The position numbers and the translations under genes were made by a program. DNA of 44,644 nucleotides from contig VGJS01000036.1 in assembly GCA_016867395.1 (NCBI GenBank), positions 1-44,644 on the forward strand, written 5' to 3'. This document shows positions 26,331 to 35,299 of this stretch, piece by piece; position 1 is the first letter of the stretch, and each line of letters begins with the position of its first letter. Source of the stretch: Candidatus Handelsmanbacteria bacterium (GTDB lineage: Bacteria > Latescibacterota > UBA2968 > UBA8231). The notes under the pieces were generated by a model. That model saw nothing but the letters and a program-made list of their open reading frames with translations. It did no database searches and was not told the origin of the DNA.

Positions 26331-27515
26331 GTGAAGATCACCGGGATCAGGATCTACAAGTTCAGCGTGCCCACCGGGCAGGAAAGCCGCGACCCGCACA
26401 CCGGCGCCCTGTTGGGCAGCACCTCCAAGCCCTGGCTCTTCCTCAAGATCGAGACCGATGCGGGGGTCAGCGGCTGGGGCGAGGGGACCGGCGAGTGGCT
26501 GGTCCCCTCGGTGGAGGCCACCCTGCGCAAATGGGAGGGCCTGCTGGTGGGACAGGACCCGCTGCGGGTGCGGGCCCTGGGCGAGGACATCATCAACCGC
26601 GTCCCCTGGAAGGGCGGGCCGGTTTTCGGCACGGCGCTGGCAGCAATCGACGTGGCCCTGCTGGACCTGGCCGGCCGGGCCCTGGGCCGCCCCGGTACAC
26701 GCCCTGCTGGGCGGGGCGCAACGCCAGCGGGTGCGGGTGTTCAGCGGCGTCTCCATGAATGACCCGGAACAGGCGGCGCAGGTGGCCCTGGAGGTGCAGA
26801 AGGCCGGGTACGCGGGAGCCAAGGGCAATCCTCTGGAGACCCGGACCTGGCCCCTGGACCTGGAGGCAATGGAGCAGAGCATCACCTGCGTGGCGGCCAT
26901 CCGACAGGCCGTGGGCCCGCATTTCGACATCCTGCTCGACGCCCACGGCAGCCCCTCTCCCGAGCTGAGCGTGGAGTTCGCCGGGAAGGTGACGCCCTTC
27001 CGGCCGCTCTTTTATGAAGAGCCAATGAAGTTAGGCTCCGTCGAGGCACTGTTGGAGGTGAGCCGCAAGAGCCCGGTGCCGGTGGCCACGGGTGAGAAGC
27101 TCTGCACCCCGGCGGAATTCAAGCCCCTGATCGACGCCACGGCCTGCGCGTACCTGCAACCAGACATCGCCCACTGCGGGGGCCTCACCCCCTACGCCTT
27201 CATCGCCCGCATGGCCGCCGAGGCCCAGATGCTGATGGCCCCGCACAACGCTGGCGGTCCTTTGTGCCTGGCCGCCAGCCTGCACGCCGGGGCGGCGACG
27301 CCCAATTTCTCATCCAGGAGATGAACCACGGCTGGCTGGCCCTGTTCGACCGCTACGCCGAGCACAACTGGCAGGTGAAGGACGGACACCTCGCCGTGGA
27401 CGAGGCCCCGGGCTTGGGCATCCAGATCAAGGAACTGGATCTGGCCAGGCTGCCGTACGAGCCCCTGCCCTACCGCCAGTACCGGTACGGCGACGGCAGT
27501 TGGAAGGGCTGGTGA
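26331..27515 (+). pseudogene. Enolase-superfamily sugar-acid dehydratase (galactonate dehydratase-like), two frameshifts
   Basis: It is a member of the mandelate racemase/muconate lactonising group: FLKIETDAGVSGWGEGTGEW, then FDILLDAHGSPS (first metal Asp), FYEEPM, PVATGEKLCTPAEFKPLID, LQPDIAHCGGLTPY and LMAPHNAGGPLCLAASLHA. The closest type is D-galactonate dehydratase, making a 2-keto-3-deoxy acid. One extra C in the run at 26690-26693 and one missing T near 27306-27308 shift the frame and then restore it, so both ends are in the GTG-26331 frame. Because both changes are in homopolymers, a sequencing error cannot be excluded. It leads a module with an aldolase and a HAD phosphatase. Confidence 0.8.
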
Positions 27516-27568
27516 GTGGAACGGAGAGACGGCGCGCCAGTTTATCCCACCTCAACGAGGAGACCTGC

Positions 27569-28393
27569 ATGGCCAAGACCAAAGTGATCCAGAACACCCG
27601 CCGCCACGACCCTACGGCGTTGGGCCGCAACTTCAAACGCCGGCTGCGGGCGGGCGACCTGCTGCTAGGGGGCTCGGTGTCCGAGTACCTGCGGCCCTCC
27701 CTGGCCAAGATCTACGCCCAGGCCGGGTACGATTTCATCTATGTGGACAAGGAGCACATGTTCTTCGACGGGGCGGAGATGACCGATTTCATTCTGGCCG
27801 CCCGCGACAACCGGATTCCGGTAATCTCCAAGATCGGCGAACTCAACCGCGCCGAGGCCGCCCGTCTGCTGGAAGCCGGGGCCGTGGGCATCCAGTTGCC
27901 CCGCAGCGAGAGCCGGGCCCAGTTGGAGGAACTGATCTCCTATATGAAGTTCCCGCCCAAGGGCACCCGGGCCGGGGCGCCCTGCTACGGCAATGTGGAC
28001 TACGCCTGGCCCGCCGATGACCGCAAGTGGCTGCGCCTGGCCGACGAGTCGGTGGTGGTGGTGGTCCACATCGAGACGGCGCTAGGGTACGAAAACGCCG
28101 CCCAGATCATTTCTACTCCGGGGGTGGACATGGTGTACGTGGGGCCGTACGACTTCTCCATCTCCATGGGGGAACCGGGCAACTACGACCACCCGCGGGT
28201 GCGCAAGGCGCTGCTCGATATCCTCAAGCTGTGCTTGAAACACGGGGTGGCCTTTGGCACCAGCGCCTCCAGCCCGGAGCGCGGCCGGGAGTGGATAGCG
28301 CGGGGCTGCCAGTTCTTCGAGCTGGCTACCGAGCAGGCCCTGATCATCAACGGGGCCGCCGGGCTGGTGCGGGAGTATAGTGGCAAGGGATGA
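27569..28393 (+). CDS. HpcH/HpaI-family aldolase
   Basis: This is a 274-residue class II aldolase with a metal-dependent TIM barrel. It shows GSVSEYLRPSLAKIYAQAGY, DFIYVDKEHMFFDGAEM (where the usual DxEH appears as DKEH), GVQLPR-type GAVGIQLPRSES, VVHIETALGYENA (metal Glu in IET) and VGPYDFSISMG. The family cleaves 2-keto-3-deoxy sugar acids or 4-hydroxy-2-oxo acids to pyruvate and an aldehyde, which fits the dehydratase immediately upstream. The ATG at 27569 follows CGAGGAGA. It overlaps the HAD gene by 14 bases. Confidence 0.9.
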   Translation: MAKTKVIQNTRRHDPTALGRNFKRRLRAGDLLLGGSVSEYLRPSLAKIYAQAGYDFIYVDKEHMFFDGAEMTDFILAARDNRIPVISKIGELNRAEAARLLEAGAVGIQLPRSESRAQLEELISYMKFPPKGTRAGAPCYGNVDYAWPADDRKWLRLADESVVVVVHIETALGYENAAQIISTPGVDMVYVGPYDFSISMGEPGNYDHPRVRKALLDILKLCLKHGVAFGTSASSPERGREWIARGCQFFELATEQALIINGAAGLVREYSGKG

Positions 28394-29039
28394 GGGCGGC
28401 AGCGCCGTCCGGGGCCTGATCTTCGACTGCGACGGGGTGCTGGTGGACAGCGAGCCTTTCAGCTGCGGGGCCTGGCTGCCGGTGCTGCTGCGGCGCGGTA
28501 TCGAAGCGGAGCTGTCTGATATCCAAGCCTTCATCGGCCGGTCGGACCAGGCGGTGCTGGAGCACTACCGGGGGCGGGGGGCGCAGTTCCCCCCCGATAT
28601 CCTGGAGGAGCGCGAGCAGGAGTACTTCGCCCTGGCCCGAGGGAAGTTGCAGAGTTTCGCCGGGCTGAGGGAGGTGCTGGAGGAGTTGCGAGGGAGGGGG
28701 ATGCCGCTGGCGGTGGCCTCCTCGGGCAGTCCGGCGAAGGTCCGCTTCTCGCTGGTGGAGGTGGGACTGCTGGAGTTTTTCCCCATCCGCTGCAGCGCCG
28801 CTGAGGTGGCGCGGGCCAAGCCGGCCCCAGACCTCTTCCTGCTGGCTGCCCGCCTGCTGGGGATGGCACCGGAGACCTGCGCGGTGGTAGAGGACGCAGT
28901 GCCCGGCCTCCGGGCCGCGCGGGCCGCGGGGATGAAGGCCATCGGCTATCCTTCCAGCCACCCGGAAGCGGTGCTGCGGGCGGCCGGGGCAGAGGTGGTG
29001 TTAGGCGCGTACGGGGAGTTGCCGGGACAACTCGGCTAA
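28380..29039 (+). CDS. HAD-family phosphatase / beta-phosphoglucomutase-like
   Basis: This is a 219-residue HAD subfamily IA hydrolase. Motif I is FDCDGVLVDSE (nucleophile and acid Asp), motif II is VASSGSPAKV, motif III Lys lies in ARAKPAPDLF, and motif IV is VVEDAVPGLRAARAAGM. The helical cap between motifs I and II is of beta-phosphoglucomutase/phosphatase type. The GTG at 28380 lies inside the end of the aldolase gene. It would dephosphorylate or isomerise a sugar phosphate. It ends 61 bases before a strong terminator. Confidence 0.9.
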   Translation: MARDEGGSAVRGLIFDCDGVLVDSEPFSCGAWLPVLLRRGIEAELSDIQAFIGRSDQAVLEHYRGRGAQFPPDILEEREQEYFALARGKLQSFAGLREVLEELRGRGMPLAVASSGSPAKVRFSLVEVGLLEFFPIRCSAAEVARAKPAPDLFLLAARLLGMAPETCAVVEDAVPGLRAARAAGMKAIGYPSSHPEAVLRAAGAEVVLGAYGELPGQLG

Positions 29040-29069
29040 AGTCCAGCCCGCTCCCGCCGATCTAAACAA

Positions 29070-29086
29070 TGGACCATCGTGGTCCA
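29070..29086 (+). other. Short perfect hairpin upstream of the terminator
   Basis: TGGACCA, loop TCG, TGGTCCA form a seven-base-pair stem 31 bases after the HAD stop codon. It has no U tract. It may help stabilise the 3' end of the transcript, or may simply be an inverted repeat. Confidence 0.4.
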
Positions 29087-29100
29087 CTAATCTTGGGGCT

Positions 29101-29131
29101 CCCCACCGGCCGCGGCCGGTGGGGATTTTTT
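29101..29131 (+). terminator. Intrinsic terminator after the enolase-aldolase-HAD operon
   Basis: CCCCACCGGCC (29101-29111), loop GC, GGCCGGTGGGG (29114-29124), then A and a run of six T. The stem is perfect over eleven pairs. The T run overlaps the stop codon of the convergent leftward gene. Read leftwards there is no T tract, so it works for the plus strand. Confidence 0.9.
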
Positions 29132-31472
29132 ATTTGCTGCCTGCTTCCTCCCTGGCCCGCCGCTCCAGCATCTGCATCTGCCCGATGATATAGGCCATGC
29201 CCACCTTGCCCTCGTCGGCCAGGTGCGGGATGTGGTCGGGGATGGCCACACCCTTGAAACCCACCTGCTGGAGTTCCCTCATCACCTTGTACATGTCCAT
29301 GTACCCGTCTTCGAGGAAGGTCTCAACGAAGTGGGGCAGGGGCTTGTCCACGTTGCGGAAGTGGACCTTGAAGATCTTCTTCCGCTCCCCGAAGTACTGG
29401 ATGGTCTCCAGCACCCCCTTGCCCATCAACTCGCCGCCCTCGAGCCAGCAGCCCACACACAGGCACATGCCCACGTTGGGGCTGTCGGCGATCTCCAGGG
29501 CCTGCTTGTAGCCCTCGAAGCTGCTGAAGATGCAGCGGGGCACCCCGGCCAGCTCGGGCTGGGGCGGGTCATCGGGGTGGATGCCGATCATCACCCCGGC
29601 CTCCTCGGCCACCGGAGCCACCTGCTTGATGAAGTAGGCGTAGTTGTCCCAGATCTCGTCCTTGGAGAAGGTCCGGCCGTGGGAGAGGGGCATGAGGAAC
29701 TCGCGGCCGTGCCAGTGGCCTTTCTCGGCCTTGCTCAAATCGAAGGCCCGTCCCAGGGCCCCGCGCGGGGTTTTCTCGGGGGCGGTGCTCCAGATGCCGT
29801 TGCCCATGTGGGCGTAGGTGGTGTAGGGGATACCGGCCTTGCCCAGGTTACGGACATGCCGCTTGTACTCCTCAATTTTATCGTCACGACCGGGCAGGTT
29901 GAGGGTGATGGCATCCACGTTGTGTACGTCGAGATTGCCGAAGCCGTAGATCTGGATGCCGGCCTTCTCGAAGATCTCGCGCCGGCTGGCGTAGTATTCG
30001 TAGCTGGACTTTTTGGCGTCGGTCCACAGCACAGCGTGGGTGACGCCGATCATGCGCACGAACTCCAGGTCCTTTTCCGTCGCTTCGGGAGACATCTGGG
30101 CCGTGACCTTGATGCCGGGGGGGATCTTGTCGAGGGGATGGGCCATAGAACTCCTGACAGGTGAGGGTTTGGCGGAGAAATGGTCCTTCATGGTTTTGAT
30201 CGAGTCCTCGATCACCTGTAGGGCCTGGTCCAGGTCCGCGAGGGTGTGGGCGGCGCTGAAGCCGTGGTGGCAGGGGCCACCGCCGTAGTCGTGGAAATAG
30301 ACCCCGCGCGAGGCGGTCTGGCGCACGAACTCCAACATCAAATCCCGGCGGTGGGCCAGGGCACCCTCGTAGTTGCGCGGTATTTTTTCCAGCCCCATCA
30401 GCAGGCCGAAACGCGCCCCGTGGCGGGGGGCCTGCACTGGCAATCCGAGGCGGGCAAGCAGGGCCTCGAGGCCCTGGTAGAAGTGGTCGGCCTTGGCGAG
30501 AAGCTCAGGGTAGAAGGAGGGCGCGGCGATGGTGCGGCAGAAGGCGGCTCCTCCGAGGATGCTGGGCAGGGGGGCATTGAAGGTGCCGCTGTGCTGCACG
30601 TCGCCGGCCGGCTTGAAGCGGTCCATCAGCGCACCTGGTCCGCAGATGGCCGAGAGTGGCAGGCCGCCGCCCAGGGCTTTGCCGATGGTGCAGATATCCG
30701 GGGTGACGCCGAAGTCCTGCTGCGCCCCGCCGGGGCTTTTCTTGAAGGAGGTCTGGATCTCGTCGAAGAAGAGGAGGACCTCGTACTTGTGGGTCAGTTC
30801 GCGCAGGCCCTCCAGGTACCCCGGCGCGGGCGGGAGACCGGCGCAGTTGAAGTTGACGGGTTCGAGGATAAGGGTGCCGATCTCGTGGGCCTGCCGCCTG
30901 AGGGTATCCTCCACGGCATCGAGGTCGTTGAAGGGCAGGGCGACGATGAACTGCGTGAGGGGCTCGGGGATGCCGGGGGACTCGCGGTACTGGGAGGCCC
31001 GGGCCAACTCAGATGCCGGGGGATGGCCGCCGATGTAGGTGTGCTCGTGGTAGCCGTGGAAGTGGCCGGTGAAGCGGATGATCTTGTCCCGGCCCGAGAT
31101 GGCCCGGCACAGGCGCAGGGCGTGCAGGGTGGCCTCGGAGCCGGAATTGGTGAAGCGCACCCGCTCGGCGCAGGGGATGAGCCGGCACAGGGCGTCGGCC
31201 AGCTCGATATGGCGGGGCGAGTCGAAGGCGCAGCAGATCCCCGCTTCGGCCGCATCGATGAGGGCCTGGCGCACGGCTGGGTGGCCGTGGCCCAGGAGGG
31301 CGGCCCCGTGGCCGCAGCACAGGTCAAGGAAGGTGCGGCCCTCGGCGGTGGTGAAATGCGCCCCCTCGCTGTGGGTCACGTACACGGGGGCGCCCAGCCC
31401 CTGGTTGAGGCGAGTGGAGGAGCACACGCCGCCGGGCAGGACCTTCTTACCGCGGGCAAACCAGTCGGTCAT
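29130..31472 (-). CDS. Fused ORF: class III (glutamate-1-semialdehyde-type) aminotransferase plus UxuA-like dehydratase
   Basis: One uninterrupted 780-codon frame. Residues 1-442 are a class III aminotransferase: LDLCCGHGAALLGHGHPAV, RVRFTNSGSEATLHALRL, LLFFDEIQTSF and ICTIGKALGGGLPLSAICG, where the Lys binds PLP. Residues 443-780 start at an internal ATG (30146) with AGGAG upstream and form a TIM barrel with VMIGIHPDDPPQPELAG, IFKVHFRNVDKPLPHF and GVAIPDHIPHLAD. That is the pattern of mannonate dehydratase UxuA and relatives. Each part is full length for its family (338 residues for the second, slightly short). Translation may give a fusion, a free C-terminal enzyme, or both. It is the last gene of a six-gene operon and overlaps the M81 stop (ATGA). 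Confidence 0.85.
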   Translation of the reverse strand: MTDWFARGKKVLPGGVCSSTRLNQGLGAPVYVTHSEGAHFTTAEGRTFLDLCCGHGAALLGHGHPAVRQALIDAAEAGICCAFDSPRHIELADALCRLIPCAERVRFTNSGSEATLHALRLCRAISGRDKIIRFTGHFHGYHEHTYIGGHPPASELARASQYRESPGIPEPLTQFIVALPFNDLDAVEDTLRRQAHEIGTLILEPVNFNCAGLPPAPGYLEGLRELTHKYEVLLFFDEIQTSFKKSPGGAQQDFGVTPDICTIGKALGGGLPLSAICGPGALMDRFKPAGDVQHSGTFNAPLPSILGGAAFCRTIAAPSFYPELLAKADHFYQGLEALLARLGLPVQAPRHGARFGLLMGLEKIPRNYEGALAHRRDLMLEFVRQTASRGVYFHDYGGGPCHHGFSAAHTLADLDQALQVIEDSIKTMKDHFSAKPSPVRSSMAHPLDKIPPGIKVTAQMSPEATEKDLEFVRMIGVTHAVLWTDAKKSSYEYYASRREIFEKAGIQIYGFGNLDVHNVDAITLNLPGRDDKIEEYKRHVRNLGKAGIPYTTYAHMGNGIWSTAPEKTPRGALGRAFDLSKAEKGHWHGREFLMPLSHGRTFSKDEIWDNYAYFIKQVAPVAEEAGVMIGIHPDDPPQPELAGVPRCIFSSFEGYKQALEIADSPNVGMCLCVGCWLEGGELMGKGVLETIQYFGERKKIFKVHFRNVDKPLPHFVETFLEDGYMDMYKVMRELQQVGFKGVAIPDHIPHLADEGKVGMAYIIGQMQMLERRAREEAGSK

Positions 31473-32974
31473 CCCATCAACTCTTCGGCCCAGCCAGCCT
31501 GGGCCATATCACTTATCTCGTCCAAAGGGTAGAGGGGCCGGCTGACGGACTTGAAGCCGGCCTCCAGCAGGAACGGCGTGGCGCAGCCAGGGGCCCCGCA
31601 GTAGAGGATGCCGGCGGCAAAGGGCTCGTAGTCCTGGCGGAAACCCTCGGGGCTCTTGGCGATGACGATCTTGAAATCGCGGGGGTCCAGGCCCACAGCT
31701 TCGTAGAGCCTGGGAGAAGAGCCGGGGCCGGTCTCCTCCACCAGCACCAAGGTGAGGTCGCCGCTGGCGATCACCGCGGCCCGGCCCATGTCCACGGGCA
31801 GGTTGTGGCCGCCGTGGCCCGAGAGGGTGTACTGCACCTTGCCCAAGGTGCGCACGATGGCGCGCAGGGGCAGGGGATGCGAATAGGGGTCCATCCTCCC
31901 GCCCACTTCCAGGTCCAGGGTGGCGCCTTGGCCGGCGGCAAAGCAGCGGGCCACGGACTGGGGGTCCACGCAGAAGCTCAGGGCCCCGCCGCCGGGGATG
32001 GCGGTGCCAGCCAGGGCGGTCAGCAGGAGGGTGCTGTCGCCGGGGGCACCGCTGTTGGTGGCGTCGTGGCTTTCGGAGACGGCCACGGGTCTGCCGGGGA
32101 TCTTCAGGGCGGCGGGCACCAACTCCTCAGGGCGCTGGAAGGGGGTCTGGCGATGGGCGCGGGTCTGCCAGCAGGCCGCAGCCACGCGCTCTGGGTCGAG
32201 GGGCGGGCGTTCTCCGAGGTACGCCTGGTACAGGGTCCAGCCCAGTTCGGGCACGTCGAGCCAGGGCTGGGCCATGTAGATGGCCGTGGAGAGCGCCTCG
32301 GGGTGGTCCTCGGCGGCGACCAGCTCTTTCCAGAGAGAAACCAGCACCCCCCGGTCGGTGGTGCGGCCGTCGGTGTTGGTCAAGAGGGGCAGCTTATAGG
32401 CCGAGATTTTGGGGCGCTGATCAGTGCGCAGGAGATGGGTCAGGGCGCCTGCAGCGCGCTGCCCGCAGGAGACCTGGTCGATGTGGGGAAAGGTGTGGTA
32501 GCCCACCAATACATCGGCGCTGTGCACCATGCGGCGGGTGAGGTTGGCGTGCAGGTCCAGGGTGGCGACCAGGGGCACCTGCGGACCCAGGGCCTGCCGC
32601 AGGGCCGCGAGCAGGGCACCGGTCACGTCAGGGTCTTCGGCGGCGGACTGGGCCCCGTGCAGGGAGAGCAGCACCCCGTCCACCCTTTGGCCGCGCAGGG
32701 GTGCGGTGAAGGAGTCCACCAGTTCGGCCAGCAGGCCGGGGGCCAGGGCCCCGCCCGACCAGGCCCTGGCCCGCAGCAGGCCCAGCCATTCGACCGATTC
32801 CCCCAGCAGTTCGGGTAGGGCCGCGAAGCCGGAGAGTTCTTCGGTGTGGCCGTACTGATCCATCACCTCCCGCCCTCGCGCCAGGCCGTAGACCTCGAAG
32901 TGGCGGCGGGTGGTCTGAACCGGATTGAGAGTATTGGTCTCCTGGAGGAGCTGGCCGACGGCGATGCGTTTCAT
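31469..32974 (-). CDS. M81-family metallopeptidase (MlrC-like)
   Basis: This is a 501-residue protein matching MlrC, the M81 zinc enzyme first described for breakdown of linear microcystin fragments; most homologues have unknown substrates. It starts KRIAVGQLLQETNTLNPV and includes LVATLDLHANLTRRM, VGYHTFPHID and SESHDATNSGAPGDST (usually D/SDNxGGGxPGDxT). The C-terminal VGLDPRDFKIVIAKSP and GCATPF also fit. The ATG at 32974 lies 21 bases after the upstream stop. It is embedded among an amidohydrolase and aminotransferases, which suggests breakdown of an amide- or peptide-like compound. Confidence 0.88.
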   Translation of the reverse strand: MKRIAVGQLLQETNTLNPVQTTRRHFEVYGLARGREVMDQYGHTEELSGFAALPELLGESVEWLGLLRARAWSGGALAPGLLAELVDSFTAPLRGQRVDGVLLSLHGAQSAAEDPDVTGALLAALRQALGPQVPLVATLDLHANLTRRMVHSADVLVGYHTFPHIDQVSCGQRAAGALTHLLRTDQRPKISAYKLPLLTNTDGRTTDRGVLVSLWKELVAAEDHPEALSTAIYMAQPWLDVPELGWTLYQAYLGERPPLDPERVAAACWQTRAHRQTPFQRPEELVPAALKIPGRPVAVSESHDATNSGAPGDSTLLLTALAGTAIPGGGALSFCVDPQSVARCFAAGQGATLDLEVGGRMDPYSHPLPLRAIVRTLGKVQYTLSGHGGHNLPVDMGRAAVIASGDLTLVLVEETGPGSSPRLYEAVGLDPRDFKIVIAKSPEGFRQDYEPFAAGILYCGAPGCATPFLLEAGFKSVSRPLYPLDEISDMAQAGWAEELMG

Positions 32975-32995
32975 GGGGTATAAAATAAGATTCGT

Positions 32996-34381
32996 TCAGA
33001 GTACCGGCCAGCGGTGCTGGGGGATCCAGCCCATGCGGCCGTGCAGGGCGCGGGCGGTCTGGTCTATCTGATAGTACAGGCGCTCCTCGTCGAGGTGGGG
33101 GAAGCGGCCGTCCTCCAGGATGATCCGGCCGCTGACGATCACCGTGTCCACCCCCGTGGACTGGGCGCTGTACACCAGGCTGGTGACCGGGTCGAGGCCG
33201 GGACGCCACTCGGGCCGGCCATAATCGTGGATCACCAGGTCGGCCTGCTTGCCCGGCTCCAGGCTGCCGGTCCACTGCTCCACGCCCAGGGCTCGGGCCC
33301 CGTTGCGGGTGGCCATCTCCAGCACCTGTTCGGCGCTGATGCAGGGCTGCTCCCCGCGTGCCTCGCGGTGGAGCACGGCGGTCAGGTACAGCTGCCGGCC
33401 CACATCGAAGAAGTCGGAGTAGTTGCCCGAGTCCGAGCCCAGGGCTAGGTTCACCCCGGCGCGCATCAACTCGGATACCCGGCCGGTGCGCGAGACCCCC
33501 ATGCCCATGCGCGCCGAGGCGGCCGGGCAATGGACCACACTGGTGCCAGAGGTAGCCAGGAGGGGGATCTCGTCGGGGAAGGTGTGGACCATGTGGACCA
33601 GTTGGAGATTGGGGCCGAGCACGTCCAGGCCGGCCAGGTGGGCGACGGCGCTCTTGCCATTAGCGTGTTCCCGGTACCGGGCCACGTCCTCTGGTCCAAA
33701 GGATTGGTGCATATCCATGAAGGCGCTCAGCTCGTCCGCCAGAGCTTTGCCCTCGACCAGCAGCCGGTCGCTGCACATCCCCATGCCGGCCATGCTGACG
33801 GCGGCCCACACCCGCGCTTCGGGACGCTTGGGAAAGGCGCGGGCCAGGCGTTCGAGACGGCGCAGGCAGGCCTCGGTGTCGCCCACGGCTACTGATGGAT
33901 GCGGCGGCTGGTCCCAGCAGACCTCGGAGAGGATCCCGCGCAGGCCTACCTCCTCGATCACCTCGGCGTTGAGTTCGCCGGCGAAGCGGCCGCCGTTGTC
34001 GCAGAAACAGGTGGTACCATTGCGCACCATCTCCATACAGGCCAGGAGCGCGGATGAGCGGGCCTCCTCCTGGGTGATCTGGGTCCAGTACGGGAGCCAC
34101 TGCTCGTGCTCGCGCGACTCGGGCCACAGGTCCGGGATGGTGCCCCGGCCCAGGTGCTGGGAGAGATGGACGTGGCAGTCGATGAAGCCGGGTTGCACCA
34201 CCCCGCCGCGGGCGTCGATGGTCCGGCGGGGGGCGTATTGTGCTTCGAGGTCGGCGTGCTGGCCCACGGCGAGGATGCGGCCGTCCTGGACTGCCACCGC
34301 CCCGTCGGCAAAGATGCGGCGCTGGGGGTCGAGGGTGAGGACGACCCCGCGGGTGATGAGGAGGTCTATGGGGGTGCTCAA
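32996..34381 (-). CDS. Amidohydrolase of the TRZ/ATZ (cytosine deaminase-like) family
   Basis: This is a 461-residue metal-dependent hydrolase. A small beta domain (LLITRGVVLTLDPQRRIFAD) leads to PGFIDCHVHLSQ (HxH), MDMHQSFGPED and LVHMVHTFPDE supply further His ligands, and NLALGSDSGNYSD has the metal Asp. The C-terminal TGSLEPGKQADLVIHD is the usual close of the composite domain. Family members remove amino or chloro groups from heterocycles such as triazines, guanine or adenosine derivatives. The start is a TTG at 34381, two bases after the aminotransferase stop; no ATG or GTG fits the family start. The substrate is unknown. Confidence 0.85.
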   Translation of the reverse strand: MSTPIDLLITRGVVLTLDPQRRIFADGAVAVQDGRILAVGQHADLEAQYAPRRTIDARGGVVQPGFIDCHVHLSQHLGRGTIPDLWPESREHEQWLPYWTQITQEEARSSALLACMEMVRNGTTCFCDNGGRFAGELNAEVIEEVGLRGILSEVCWDQPPHPSVAVGDTEACLRRLERLARAFPKRPEARVWAAVSMAGMGMCSDRLLVEGKALADELSAFMDMHQSFGPEDVARYREHANGKSAVAHLAGLDVLGPNLQLVHMVHTFPDEIPLLATSGTSVVHCPAASARMGMGVSRTGRVSELMRAGVNLALGSDSGNYSDFFDVGRQLYLTAVLHREARGEQPCISAEQVLEMATRNGARALGVEQWTGSLEPGKQADLVIHDYGRPEWRPGLDPVTSLVYSAQSTGVDTVIVSGRIILEDGRFPHLDEERLYYQIDQTARALHGRMGWIPQHRWPVL

Positions 34382-34383
34382 AT

Positions 34384-35298
34384 CTACGATTCCATGATCT
34401 GCTTCAGGATATCCAGGCCTACCTTCCTGCTCCAGGCCGCCATCAGCGAGGCGAACATCGGCCCCGGCTTGCCGTTGCCGACCGGGGTGTTGTTGATGCG
34501 GGTGCAGGGGGCGATACAGTACGGGGTGGTGGTCAACCAGGCCTCGTCGGCGTTGACCACATCGTAGGGCTGCAGGTCCTTCTCCACCCAGCCCCAGCCC
34601 AGTTCGGCGGCCAGCTCGCGCACCGTCACCAGGCTCACCCCTTCGAGGATGTTGCGGCTGGTGGGGGAGTACACGGTGCGGCCCTTGGCGATGAGGAAAT
34701 TGGAGCCGGCGCACTCGGTGATGTTCCCCTCCAGGTCCAGGAGCAGGGTGATGGCCTTGGGGTCCACGGCGTGGGACTGCTGGTCGGCCAGCCACCAGTG
34801 CAGGCGCGAGCGGTTCTTCATCTTGGGCTCGATGCACTGGGGCGGGATGTGGCGGATGGCCGGGGTCACTACATGGGTCCCCTCGGTGAAGAGGTGCCGC
34901 CAGGCGCCAAAGGGCATGGGGAAGGTGTGGATGCAGAAGGTGGAGCTGAGGCGGGCGGTGGCGGCAGCGCTGCCGGCGTAGATGCGGTTTTCACCGGGGG
35001 TGATGAAGTGGATAATGCCCAGATCCTGGCCGGGGGTGAGGAATTTACAGTTGGCCTCGATTAGCTCCAGGGTCTTGGCCTGGGTCTGTTCCAGGGAGAG
35101 GGGTGGCTGGAGATTGGCGTACTTGCAGGAGCGATAGAGCCGGCCCAGGTGGTCCTCCAGGCGGAAGGGCTGATGTCCAAAGGTGCGGGTCATCTCGGTG
35201 AGGGTGGCCCCCAGCACGATGCCTAAGTCGTAGATGTTGAGGTGGGCCTGGGAGGCGGTGACGAAGCGGTCGTTGAGGTACACCAGGGGCTCGCTCAT
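34384..35298 (-). CDS. Class IV PLP aminotransferase, copy 2
   Basis: This is a 304-residue paralogue of the enzyme at 23084-24022. It shows VYLNDRFVTASQAHLNIYD, LGATLTEMTRTFGHQPFRLE, IEPKMKNRSRLHWW with the candidate PLP Lys, GNITECAGSNFLIAKG and ILEGVSLVTVRELAAELG. Both copies keep (T/N)RSRLH after the lysine and the same PVGNGKPGP-type ending, which suggests related substrates. The ATG at 35298 is one base after the dehydrogenase stop. Confidence 0.88.
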   Translation of the reverse strand: MSEPLVYLNDRFVTASQAHLNIYDLGIVLGATLTEMTRTFGHQPFRLEDHLGRLYRSCKYANLQPPLSLEQTQAKTLELIEANCKFLTPGQDLGIIHFITPGENRIYAGSAAATARLSSTFCIHTFPMPFGAWRHLFTEGTHVVTPAIRHIPPQCIEPKMKNRSRLHWWLADQQSHAVDPKAITLLLDLEGNITECAGSNFLIAKGRTVYSPTSRNILEGVSLVTVRELAAELGWGWVEKDLQPYDVVNADEAWLTTTPYCIAPCTRINNTPVGNGKPGPMFASLMAAWSRKVGLDILKQIMES

Positions 35299-35299
35299 C

